From NCBI GenBank assembly GCA_035295985.1, contig DATHBT010000344.1, positions 1 to 7,065 on the forward strand: a DNA stretch of 7,065 nucleotides, read 5' to 3'. Of the stretch, positions 1-6,031 are shown one piece after another (position 1 is the stretch's first letter; each line of letters starts with the position of its first letter). The position numbers and the translations under genes were made by a program. The notes under the pieces were generated by a model that saw nothing but the letters and a program-made list of their open reading frames with translations, was not told the origin of the DNA and made no database searches. This stretch comes from JAIVGV01 sp035295985 (lineage in GTDB: Bacteria > Acidobacteriota > Blastocatellia > Pyrinomonadales > Pyrinomonadaceae).

Positions 1-1720
1 CGCGGCCGTGAACCGCGCCCGCGAGATTGGCGACATTCGGCAACAGCCGGTTCGTCAGATCGTTTTCGGCGGCGGGGGTGCGTTCGAGCGGCGCGGCCGC
101 GATCTGGCCGGCGTCCTCAGTCCAGTAGGCCTCGACGCCGAAGGTGAGCGGCAGCGCCCAGGAGGTCACGTCGTAGAACTGGTAGCCCTCCTTGCCCGCG
201 CCGGCCCCGCGCCGCTGGTTGCGCTGGTAGCGCGCCAACTGTTCACGCACGAACTCCCGATCAAGCTCCGTGTCGGGTTCGAGCAAAGCCTTCGCCAGAC
301 GCTTCTGCGGCTGCGCGAGATCGACTACGTAAGCGCCCGCCGGGAAATCGCGCGCCGTCGCGGGCGCGTTCGCCGCCGTGTAGGCGTGCGCGCTCGGCGA
401 GCGGAACCCTTCGCGCGCGACGCGGACTTCAATCCCCGCGTGCGCCAACGCGTCCGCGATCTCGGCGGCGCGCGCCGGGTCGCGGCCGGGCAGGATCACG
501 ATGCGCTTCATGCGCTCGCGCCGCCCCTCTTCGAGCGCCGTGCGCTTGAAGTCATAGTAGTCCGCGAGCCGCGCGGCGCGGTTGCGCGAGGCCGTTTCGA
601 GCGTCGTCAGGGAGGCGACGTAGTGCTTGGCGATGGCGGAGCGGAAGGTCACAATCGTCTCGTCGTCGCGCCGCCAGCGCAGGCCCTTGAAGCCGCCGCC
701 GTCGGTCTCGTAGGTCATGCCCGTCGCGCCGTTTAATGCCGGCCAGGAGTCCCAGAAGAACGGGCCGAAGAGGTCGAACACGTCGCGGACGTAGTAGTCC
801 CAGTTGCGCTGGTCGAACTGCGCGGCGTTGGCGCGGCCGAACTCGGAGAGCCACTTCGAGGTCTGCTGCGGCGGCAGGTTCGGGTTGACGGGCAGGGCGG
901 CGGGCGGGAAGAAGAACTGTGCGGGCTGTCCGTGGTGATCGACGAGAACCTGCGGGTTCCATTCGAGGTAGGCGCGCTGCATGTTGCGCGTCTCCACCTG
1001 CGAGGCGATCATGTTGTCGCGGTTGAGGTCGAAGCGGTAGCGGTTCAACCTTCCGTAAACAGACCACGGCTCGCGGTGCTCGGCCGCCAGCGGGTTGGGG
1101 TCGCCGACGGCGACCGAGTTGTACCAGGTGACGAAACGCTCGTGCCCGTCCGGGTTCTCGCAGACGTTGATGAGGACGAGCGTGTTCCGCAGTATGTCGA
1201 GCGTCGCAGGCTCTTCCGACGCGGCGAGGTGGTACAGGACCTGCATCATCGCCTCGAACGACGCCGACTCGTTGCCGTGGATCGTGTAGGCGAGCCAGAC
1301 GACGATGGGCGTGTTCGCGGTGATGCGCTGCGCCTCTTCCGCGGTGGTCGTGCGCGGGTCGGAGAGTTTACGGACGTTGGCCCTGATCTCGTCTATGCGC
1401 CGCAGGTTTTCGGGCGCGGTGACGGCGACGAGGTGCTGCATCCGCCGCTCGTTCGTCTCGCCGATGTCATAGACGCGCACGCGGTCGGACGCGGCGACGG
1501 CGACCCGCTCCAACCAACGCTCCATCGTCGCGTAGTTCGTGTGAAAGTCGCCCACGTCGAACTTCGTTAAGACCTGCGGGCGCGGGACGGCTTCGCGGTA
1601 GGGGCCCCGCGCGTAGAAGTCGAAGCGCGGCTCCTCGCGCTGCGCGTTCGAGACGGCGGCCGGGAGCAGGACGGCGAAGAGTGCGAGCGTTGCGCGGGCG
1701 AGGGCGTTCTTACGGATCAT
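1..1720 (-). CDS. Exported M14-family zinc carboxypeptidase-like protein (3' end beyond window)
   Basis: An open frame runs from ATG at 1720 to the left edge, giving 573 residues with no stop, so the C-terminus is missing. Residues 1-27 form a signal peptide (basic MIRK start, hydrophobic core, cleavage near SNAQ), so the enzyme should act outside the cytoplasm. The M14 layout is visible: zinc-binding H148-G-N-E151, NPDG at 189-192, the DLNRD substrate-binding segment at 231-235 (family form is usually DLNRN), a third zinc ligand in DHHG at 261-264, and the probable catalytic Glu in YETDGG at 337-342. From about residue 405 a second region (VILPGRDPARAAEIADAL) resembles the alpha/beta C-terminal extension of large bacterial M14-like proteins. 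The family cleaves C-terminal residues from peptides; the actual substrate is unknown. No strong ribosome-binding site precedes the ATG, but no other in-frame start is nearby and the signal peptide begins there. Confidence 0.92.
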   Translation of the reverse strand, partial: MIRKNALARATLALFAVLLPAAVSNAQREEPRFDFYARGPYREAVPRPQVLTKFDVGDFHTNYATMERWLERVAVAASDRVRVYDIGETNERRMQHLVAVTAPENLRRIDEIRANVRKLSDPRTTTAEEAQRITANTPIVVWLAYTIHGNESASFEAMMQVLYHLAASEEPATLDILRNTLVLINVCENPDGHERFVTWYNSVAVGDPNPLAAEHREPWSVYGRLNRYRFDLNRDNMIASQVETRNMQRAYLEWNPQVLVDHHGQPAQFFFPPAALPVNPNLPPQQTSKWLSEFGRANAAQFDQRNWDYYVRDVFDLFGPFFWDSWPALNGATGMTYETDGGGFKGLRWRRDDETIVTFRSAIAKHYVASLTTLETASRNRAARLADYYDFKRTALEEGRRERMKRIVILPGRDPARAAEIADALAHAGIEVRVAREGFRSPSAHAYTAANAPATARDFPAGAYVVDLAQPQKRLAKALLEPDTELDREFVREQLARYQRNQRRGAGAGKEGYQFYDVTSWALPLTFGVEAYWTEDAGQIAAAPLERTPAAENDLTNRLLPNVANLAGAVHGR

Positions 1721-1767
1721 CCGGCGTGCTTTCTGTTCGTGGCAGGAGTGTGTTAAAGACAGCGGCG

Positions 1768-1797
1768 ATATTAACCCGTCCCCGCCACGTTACTCAA
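1768..1797 (-). promoter_or_regulatory. Candidate sigma-70-type promoter of the M14 peptidase gene
   Basis: Read on the minus strand, TTGAGT (1797-1792) and TAATAT (1773-1768) are separated by 18 bases. Each matches the housekeeping -35/-10 consensus at four of six positions. They lie in one of the few AT-containing patches of this GC-rich intergenic region and would give a leader of about 40 bases before the ATG at 1720. This is a prediction by eye only. Confidence 0.4.
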
Positions 1798-1860
1798 ACA
1801 CACGGCGGCACGGCCGGCGAAGCGGGGTCATGGACGGCACGCGCCGGCGGCGGGCCGTGT

Positions 1861-1866
1861 TAAGAT
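1861..1866 (+). promoter_or_regulatory. Possible -10 box for the small CxxC protein
   Basis: TAAGAT lies 9 bases before the ATG at 1876, in an otherwise very GC-rich stretch. If used, the transcript would be leaderless or nearly so, which would fit the lack of a Shine-Dalgarno sequence in front of this gene. No convincing -35 box is seen at the normal distance. Confidence 0.25.
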
Positions 1867-1875
1867 TTGCCCCCG

Positions 1876-2079
1876 ATGACTGACGAGATCGGCGAGACAT
1901 GCCCGCGCTGCCTGGCCGCGCGCCTGCGCTCGTGGGGCGAGCTGACGGAAGAGGAGCGCGAGGTCGTGCGCCGCCTTCCCTCCGCCCCCGACGCCCCGCA
2001 CGCCGAGCGCGTCGCGCGACGCCGCTGGTGCGTGCGCTGCTGGCACGAGGAGACGGACGCCGCGCCGCGCGATGCGTGA
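1876..2079 (+). CDS. Small zinc-ribbon-like protein with two CxxC pairs
   Basis: This is a 67-residue protein with one CPRC knuckle at residues 9-12 and a second CVRC at 52-55, followed by WHEE. Paired CxxC motifs about 40 residues apart are the normal signature of a structural zinc site, so a small treble-clef or zinc-ribbon fold is likely. The middle is highly charged (LTEEEREVVRRLP). The ATG at 1876 is preferred over an in-frame TTG at 1867, which would only add MPP. The gene is divergent from the M14 peptidase and sits upstream of a repeat-rich spacer. I do not recognise a named family. Candidate roles are nucleic-acid binding or being a small accessory subunit, but nothing in the sequence decides this. 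The even Cys spacing and WCxRCW context favour a real gene over a chance frame. Confidence 0.65.
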   Translation: MTDEIGETCPRCLAARLRSWGELTEEEREVVRRLPSAPDAPHAERVARRRWCVRCWHEETDAAPRDA

Positions 2080-2085
2080 TTTAAA

Positions 2086-2202
2086 GTCAGTGGTCAGTGG
2101 TCAGTGGTCAGTTGTTCGTCCTATTCGATCTCGCTGCTCGCGGATCGGGGCTCAAGCCGCAGAGCCACAAACGACTGACCACGGACAACTGACCACGGAC
2201 AA
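2086..2202. repeat. GTCAGTG tandem repeats with inverted copies forming a large hairpin
   Basis: Four consecutive 7-base units (GTCAGTG three times, then GTCAGTT) occupy 2086-2113. At 2175-2202 lies a perfect 14-base direct duplication, CTGACCACGGACAA twice, which carries the reverse complement of the left units. For example GGTCAGTTGT around 2106-2115 pairs with ACAACTGACC at 2186-2195. The whole stretch can therefore fold into an imperfect stem with a loop of about 60 bases. It fills the spacer between the CxxC protein and the amidohydrolase. Its role is unknown; a dispersed intergenic repeat or a transcription terminator for the upstream gene are both possible. Confidence 0.75.
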
Positions 2203-2222
2203 GTTCTGAACGGAGAATCGAG

Positions 2223-3551
2223 ATGAAGAGAGTTTCCGCCCTCCTGATCGCCCTCGCGCTCACGCCGCTCGCCTTCGCGCAGGGCGGCGCGCAACAGGCT
2301 GCCCCGAAGACCGTCGTCATCAGGGCCGCCCGGATGTTCGACGGCAAGGGTGATCGAACGGTGTCGCCCGGCCTGGTCGTCGTCTCCGGCGGGAGGATTC
2401 AGGCGGTCGGCGCGCAGGCCCGCGTGCCGGCCGACGCCGAAGTTATCGATCTCGGCGATGCCACGCTCTTGCCCGGCCTCATGGACGCGCACACGCACCT
2501 GTCGTTCGAGGCCACGGCCGACTGGAAGCAGGACGAGCTGGACGCCTTCAAAAAGTCGCTCCCCGAGCAGGCGTTCGACATGACCGCCTTCGCGCGCCGC
2601 ACGGTCATGATCGGCTTCACGACCGTGCGCGATCTCGGCTCGGCCGAACTCTTGGACGTGGGCCTCCGCAACGCGGCATCCAACGGCCGCGTCGAGGGGC
2701 CGCGCGTACTCGCCGCCGTGCGCGGCATCAGCGCGACGGGCGGCCACTGCGATCCGACCGGCGGCTACCGGCCCGATCTCTTCAACCCCGCGCTCAACTT
2801 CGACTCGTCCGTCGCCGACGGGGCCGACGCCGTCCGCCGCGCCGTGCGCCTGAACGTCAAGCAGGGCGCGGACGTGATCAAGGTTTGCGCCACGGGCGGC
2901 GTGCTCTCGCTCGTCGGCGACGTGAGTTCGCCGCAGCTCACGCAGGAGGAGCTAAACGCGCTCGTTGACGAGGCGCACGCGCTGAAAAAGCGCGCCGCCG
3001 CGCACGCGCACGGGGCCGAGGGCGCGAAGCGCGCCATCCGCGCCGGCATCGACTCCATCGAGCACGGCTCGTTCCTCGACGACGAGGCGCTCGACCTGAT
3101 GAAGCAGCGCGGCACCTACCTCGTCGCCACGCTGATGGCCGGCGAGGGCTTGCGCGAGCGGCTCGCGCGCGGCGACCAGCTCCCGCAGAACGTCGCCGAG
3201 AAGGCGCGCGCCGCGCTCGCGAGCCGCGATCAGATGTTCCGCAAGGCCGTCGGGCGCGGCGTACGAATCGCCTTCGGCACGGACGCCGGGGTCTTCGCGC
3301 ACGGACGCAACGCCGAGGAGTTCCGCCTGATGGTCGAGCGCGGCATGACGCCGGCCGCGGCCCTGCGCGCGGCCACCTCGGTCAACGCAGAGCTGTTCGG
3401 CGTCTCCGACCGCCTCGGCACGCTCGAAGCCGGCAAGCTCGCCGACATCGTCGCCACGCCCGGCGACCCCACGCGCGACATCCGCCAGACCGAGAGAGTG
3501 TTTTTCGTGATGAAGGAGGGTACGATCTACAAGCACGAGCGGCCGAGGTGA
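2223..3551 (+). CDS. Exported metal-dependent amidohydrolase (imidazolonepropionase/prolidase-like)
   Basis: The protein has 442 residues, a normal length for the family. Residues 1-19 are a signal peptide with a cleavage site after AFA, so it should be periplasmic or exported. The amidohydrolase metal site is complete: DAHTH (H90, H92), a probable carboxylated lysine in DVIKVCATGG (K220), HAH (H261, H263), the SIEHG histidine (H281) and the catalytic aspartate in FGTDAG (D354). The N-terminal beta-sandwich (ARMFDGKG) and the C-terminal LGTLEAGKLADIV segment are typical of COG1228-type hydrolases, several of which are Xaa-Pro, Xaa-Arg or other dipeptidases. The exact substrate cannot be read from the sequence. 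GGAGA at 2212-2216, six bases before the ATG, fixes the start. With the neighbouring M14 peptidase it suggests external peptide degradation. Confidence 0.93.
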   Translation: MKRVSALLIALALTPLAFAQGGAQQAAPKTVVIRAARMFDGKGDRTVSPGLVVVSGGRIQAVGAQARVPADAEVIDLGDATLLPGLMDAHTHLSFEATADWKQDELDAFKKSLPEQAFDMTAFARRTVMIGFTTVRDLGSAELLDVGLRNAASNGRVEGPRVLAAVRGISATGGHCDPTGGYRPDLFNPALNFDSSVADGADAVRRAVRLNVKQGADVIKVCATGGVLSLVGDVSSPQLTQEELNALVDEAHALKKRAAAHAHGAEGAKRAIRAGIDSIEHGSFLDDEALDLMKQRGTYLVATLMAGEGLRERLARGDQLPQNVAEKARAALASRDQMFRKAVGRGVRIAFGTDAGVFAHGRNAEEFRLMVERGMTPAAALRAATSVNAELFGVSDRLGTLEAGKLADIVATPGDPTRDIRQTERVFFVMKEGTIYKHERPR

Positions 3552-3590
3552 AGCGACCCGCCACAGGCAGCGTGGCCTCATATAAACGCA

Positions 3591-3678
3591 GCGATAATGT
3601 AGTTATGCGGCCGCCGGCCTGATAACGCTCTTCCAGAGCGTGTTGTAATGCCACCGGCCGTATAACACGTAGTTAGGC
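3591..3678 (+). other. Possible degenerate integron attC site at the left edge of the cassette region
   Basis: The right end, GTTAGGC at 3672-3678, is a perfect match to the integron core GTTRRRY, and the next gene starts 24 bases later, as in a cassette. The interior folds: GTTATGCGGCC (3602-3612) pairs with GGCCGTATAAC (3656-3666) with one mismatch, and an inner hairpin ACGCTC/GAGCGT (3625-3630/3636-3641) closes on TTCCA. The expected left partner RYYYAAC is not intact; GCGATAATG at 3591-3599 is the best position for it. It may be a decayed attC, a hybrid junction, or a plain terminator hairpin for the amidohydrolase that happens to end near a core-like heptamer. Confidence 0.4.
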
Positions 3679-3701
3679 AGCGGGTTGAGGGATAACGAGA
3701 C

Positions 3702-4142
3702 ATGGAATACGTTTGGGCTCTATCCGTCCACTTTGCCGCGCTGGCCCTATTGTTTACTGGGGCGATGGGCCTGATCGCTGCCTCTGTCGGCGATGTCTCC
3801 TACGAATCCGAGATGTCATTCTTTACCATCACGTCCGAGGTCCGCGGCCGGAAACTGAACGCGCTGCTCGGCTCCTTCTGCGTGCTCGCCGGCGGCGGAG
3901 TCCTGCTGCTGGCCGTGCGCGAGTTCCGCCCGCCCTCATACCCGCTGTTCCTGCTCGGCTCGTTGGGCGGGATGTGCCTCATGCTGCTCATGTTCAAGCT
4001 GGCGCTCAGGAGCCCGGAGGCGATGGAATCCGCGATGGCGAAGGGCATATTATTCCTGGTGAATGGGCTTATCCTGGCGCTGCTATTGCTGGCGGCGGCG
4101 TGCTTAGGTGCGTACCTGTGGCGGGCTCTCATCACGGCGTGA
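3702..4142 (+). CDS. Four-helix membrane protein of unknown function, cassette gene 1
   Basis: The protein has 146 residues with four predicted membrane segments at about 5-29, 53-72, 79-102 and 115-142. A polar segment (31-52) separates helices one and two, and short charged turns separate the others. There is no cleavable signal peptide, so it is an integral membrane protein. No enzyme motif or recognised family is visible. GAGG at 3686-3689 is a distant, weak ribosome-binding site. The gene sits 24 bases after a core heptamer and ends 13 bases before a well-formed attC-like site, which is the compact layout of a mobile gene cassette. It is less GC-rich than the flanking chromosomal genes. 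Membrane proteins of unknown function are common integron cargo. An overlapping frame at 3713-4210 has no such pattern and is not believed. Confidence 0.75.
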   Translation: MEYVWALSVHFAALALLFTGAMGLIAASVGDVSYESEMSFFTITSEVRGRKLNALLGSFCVLAGGGVLLLAVREFRPPSYPLFLLGSLGGMCLMLLMFKLALRSPEAMESAMAKGILFLVNGLILALLLLAAACLGAYLWRALITA

Positions 4143-4155
4143 CAGCACCGGCACT

Positions 4156-4245
4156 GTCTAACAACGGCATGCACCCGACCGCCGACACGACAGCTCTCAA
4201 ATACCTTTAGGGGATAGGGGCGGCGGGTGATGCCGGGCGTTAGCC
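4156..4245 (+). other. Integron attC-like recombination site, best preserved of the three
   Basis: The site is 90 bp. The left end GTCTAAC (4156-4162) fits RYYYAAC exactly, and the right end GTTAGCC (4239-4245) fits GTTRRRY at six of seven positions. The ends pair (CTAAC with GTTAG). An unpaired spacer follows (AA opposite GGC), then CGGCAT (4165-4170) pairs with ATGCCG (4230-4235). G4171 is left extrahelical, CACCCG (4172-4177) pairs with CGGGTG (4224-4229), A4178 is extrahelical, and CCGCC (4179-4183) pairs with GGCGG (4219-4223). A loop of about 35 bases closes the structure. Paired ends, a central spacer and single extrahelical bases on one arm are exactly what distinguishes attC from a simple terminator, and there is no T-tract. 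Confidence 0.85.
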
Positions 4246-4287
4246 ATCGCGTGTAGTAATGGCGATTTACGAAAGGCAGGTCCCATA

Positions 4288-5313
4288 ATGCTTACTACTT
4301 CTGGCAAAACGGCAGCTGTCCTTTTAATCTTGCTACTAGCTTTAGCTCCAGTAGTTCACTCGCGAGACGGCCGTGCTGAATTAGTGAAAGCCGGGTCTCT
4401 TAATTTCCCACCCGCGCTGACGCCCCACGGCACGCAGAAAGCTGAGAATATTCAAGATGATGTGCTACGTGTGGACACAAACCTCATCACAGTGCCGGCG
4501 AGCGTCATGGACAGGGAGGGGCGCTACATTACCAATCTACAGAAAGAAGATTTTCAGCTTTTCGAGGACGGGGTAGAGCAGGAAATCTCTTTCTTCGCTC
4601 CTGTAGATTCACCATTCACGATCATCTTCCTGCTGGATGTCAGCGGATCGATGCACAACCACATGGCCGAGTTGGCCCGGGCGGCTAATACTTTTCTACG
4701 CCAACTCCGTCCTGAGGACCAGTTGATTGCCGCCTCATTCGACGGCAAGGTTGAGGTGTTATGTGAACTCTCGAAAGTGAAAGATATACGGGGAGTCAGG
4801 AAGTTCGACCTGCGTCTGGCAAAAGATAGGGCCCCCATTACGATGGTTTATGACGCGGTTAATTACGCACTCAAACGCATGAAGAAGATTAAAGGACGCA
4901 AGGCGATAGTTCTATTTTCGGATGGGATCGGCTCCGGCGCGAAGGGAACCCTCAGGGCGGCAGAAGAGGGGGAGGCGCAGATCTATACCGTGCAGTTTAA
5001 TACTTCTGTTTTGCGTCCCGGGCATGATGAGAGATATTACAAGAGCGTTCATAAAGATATTAAAACTGCGACCAACTACATGAAGGATTTAGCGGAGAAG
5101 ACGGGGGGCCGCCACTACCTCCTGGAAGAGATAGGCGATCTGGGGGAGACGTTCGGCTTAATAACAGGTGAACTCGGCCGCCAGTACAGCTTGGGTTACC
5201 ACCCAAAAGGAGGCTTAGAGGCAGGACAGAAGCGACAGATTAAAGTAAAAGTGCGTCTTCCTAATTTAGTGGTACGAGCGCGCGACAGTTACATTGTTAA
5301 GCCACCCCGGTAG
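4288..5313 (+). CDS. Exported von Willebrand factor A domain protein (Acidobacterial VWFA type), cassette gene 2
   Basis: The protein has 341 residues. Residues 1-25 are a signal peptide with a long Leu/Ile/Val core, so it is secreted or periplasmic. After a linker comes a beta-rich segment (VDTNLITVPASVMD...LQKEDFQLFEDGVEQEI, about 62-100), then a VWA domain. Its metal-ion-dependent adhesion site is intact: D117-V-S-G-S121, a Thr/Asp pair near T185/D189, and the SDG at 211-213. The closing RQYSLGYHP (298-306) is characteristic of the family called VWFA-related Acidobacterial domain. Such domains bind protein partners through a metal ion; the ligand is unknown. AGGCAGG at 4274-4280 is a good ribosome-binding site seven bases before the ATG. 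Codon use is strikingly different from the flanks, with many TTA, ATA and AAA codons. The stretch 5041-5100 is only about 38% GC, against nearly 80% in 2701-2760, which supports recent acquisition. Confidence 0.92.
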   Translation: MLTTSGKTAAVLLILLLALAPVVHSRDGRAELVKAGSLNFPPALTPHGTQKAENIQDDVLRVDTNLITVPASVMDREGRYITNLQKEDFQLFEDGVEQEISFFAPVDSPFTIIFLLDVSGSMHNHMAELARAANTFLRQLRPEDQLIAASFDGKVEVLCELSKVKDIRGVRKFDLRLAKDRAPITMVYDAVNYALKRMKKIKGRKAIVLFSDGIGSGAKGTLRAAEEGEAQIYTVQFNTSVLRPGHDERYYKSVHKDIKTATNYMKDLAEKTGGRHYLLEEIGDLGETFGLITGELGRQYSLGYHPKGGLEAGQKRQIKVKVRLPNLVVRARDSYIVKPPR

Positions 5314-5378
5314 ATTCGGTCAGAAGTTGATTATAGTGATTCAGTTAACATAGTAAGGACGGAACCGAAAGTCAGTAC

Positions 5379-5487
5379 GGCTAACATCTCATTCAATCGG
5401 AACGCCCCATAGCAATTCTTTCATCGTCGTCTTCTCCGATGATGTTGAACGCTATACGCTCGCGCCCGGTCAATTCGGGCGTTAGGC
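5379..5487 (+). other. Integron attC-like recombination site, longer form
   Basis: This 109-bp element starts with GGCTAAC (six of seven to RYYYAAC) and ends with GTTAGGC, a perfect core. CTAAC at 5381-5385 pairs with GTTAG at 5481-5485. Further in, the arms pair imperfectly around CGG/CCG, then ATAGC (5409-5413) with GCTAT (5451-5455), and an apical hairpin CATCG/CGATG (5422-5426/5437-5441). It shares the ten bases CGGGCGTTAG with the right end of the 4156-4245 site although the interiors differ, the normal state for attC sites of different cassettes. The internal pairing is weaker than in the middle site. The DinB-family gene begins 21 bases beyond it. Confidence 0.62.
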
Positions 5488-5507
5488 GTCTAGACTTGTT
5501 TCGGCGC

Positions 5508-6014
5508 ATGAAAATCTCACAGTCACTGCTCCCCGAGTTCGATCATGAGATGCGGACGACACGCGCCGTGCTGGCGCGCGTGCCCGAGGCCGACGCCGAC
5601 TGGCGCCCGCACCCGAAGTCGATGACGATGGGGCAACTGGCCTCGCACGTCGCCAACATCGTGCGCTGGGGGGCGGCGACGTTCGAGCTGCCGGAACTCG
5701 ACCTGGCCTCGGCGGGGGCGGCGCGCTACGCGCCGCCGAAGTTCGAGACGACGCAAAAGCTGGTCGAGCAGTTCGACGCGAACGTCTCGGCCGCACGCGC
5801 CGCGCTCTCGGCCGCCGCGGATGAGGACATGGCTACCGTCTGGACGCTGCGCAGCGGAGCGCACACGATCCTCGCGCTGCCGCGCGCCGCTTCGTACCGC
5901 TCGTTCGTGATGAGCCACCTCATACACCACCGCGGCCAGCTCAGCGTCTATCTGCGCCTGCGCGACGTGCCGCTCCCGCCGATCTACGGGCCGACGGCGG
6001 ACGAATCAAAATAG
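5508..6014 (+). CDS. DinB-fold metal-binding protein
   Basis: The protein has 168 residues, typical for DinB/DUF664 four-helix-bundle proteins. The probable metal-binding histidines are H47 in LASHVANI and H137 and H141 in SHLIHHRGQLSVYLR. The ending PPIYGPTADE is a common closing motif of this family. Members include damage-inducible proteins and thiol-S-transferases; this one's reaction is not known. Start choice matters here. An in-frame ATG at 5439 would add 23 residues, but those codons lie inside the attC-like site and read through its core, so ATG 5508 is preferred. No strong ribosome-binding site is seen. GC is high, like the flanks, and no attC follows, so this is either a chromosomal gene at the array's edge or a last cassette that has lost its site. 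It converges on glnE. Confidence 0.88.
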   Translation: MKISQSLLPEFDHEMRTTRAVLARVPEADADWRPHPKSMTMGQLASHVANIVRWGAATFELPELDLASAGAARYAPPKFETTQKLVEQFDANVSAARAALSAAADEDMATVWTLRSGAHTILALPRAASYRSFVMSHLIHHRGQLSVYLRLRDVPLPPIYGPTADESK

Positions 6015-6031
6015 GTGGTAGAGGGCGGCCA

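Larger units (their letters stand above)
3673..5481 (+). mobile_element. Integron-like gene cassette array without visible integrase (CALIN-like)
   Basis: Integron integrases cut between the G and TT of GTTRRRY. On that rule two cassettes can be drawn: 3673-4239 (567 bp, four-helix membrane protein) and 4240-5481 (1242 bp, VWA protein). Each holds one gene in the same direction, with the start codon 24-43 bases after the core site and the recombination site after the stop. The composition of the second cassette departs sharply from the flanks. No tyrosine recombinase gene lies in the window, so the array is either a CALIN (attC cluster lacking an integrase) or part of a longer array. The left boundary is less certain than the other two. 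The alternative is a dispersed structured repeat that merely resembles attC. Confidence 0.7.

Noticed and set aside
8..736. Long plus-strand open frame of 242 codons
   Set aside because: It lies opposite the M14 peptidase, whose frame shows signal peptide and zinc motifs. The plus-strand product is arginine-rich low-complexity sequence typical of a GC-rich shadow.
552..1067. Minus-strand open frame of 171 codons
   Set aside because: It is out of frame with, and wholly inside, the M14 gene, and has no recognisable motif.
2086..2202. CRISPR array
   Set aside because: The units are 7 and 14 bases, directly abutting, with no spacers, and appear in both orientations.
3713..4210. 165-codon frame overlapping the four-helix membrane protein and ending in NNGMHPTADT
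   Set aside because: The membrane-protein frame has clean hydrophobic periodicity and ends before the attC. This frame runs into the recombination site and is Arg/Pro-rich. Its tail is informative only as attC read-through.
5314..5378. Possible regulatory site between the VWA stop codon and the attC-like site, including TTCGGT/ACCGAA and GTTAAC
   Set aside because: The pairing is short and the arms are distant. Nothing distinguishes it from chance, although AGTTAAC here is an alternative, poorer left end for the attC.
3591..5487. Insertion sequence or transposon
   Set aside because: There is no transposase gene, no matching terminal inverted repeats around the whole block, and no target-site duplication. 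The boundaries fit GTTRRRY cores instead.
5439..5507. Upstream start for the DinB gene
   Set aside because: The added 23 codons coincide with the right arm and core of the attC-like site, and the family fold starts at MKISQ.
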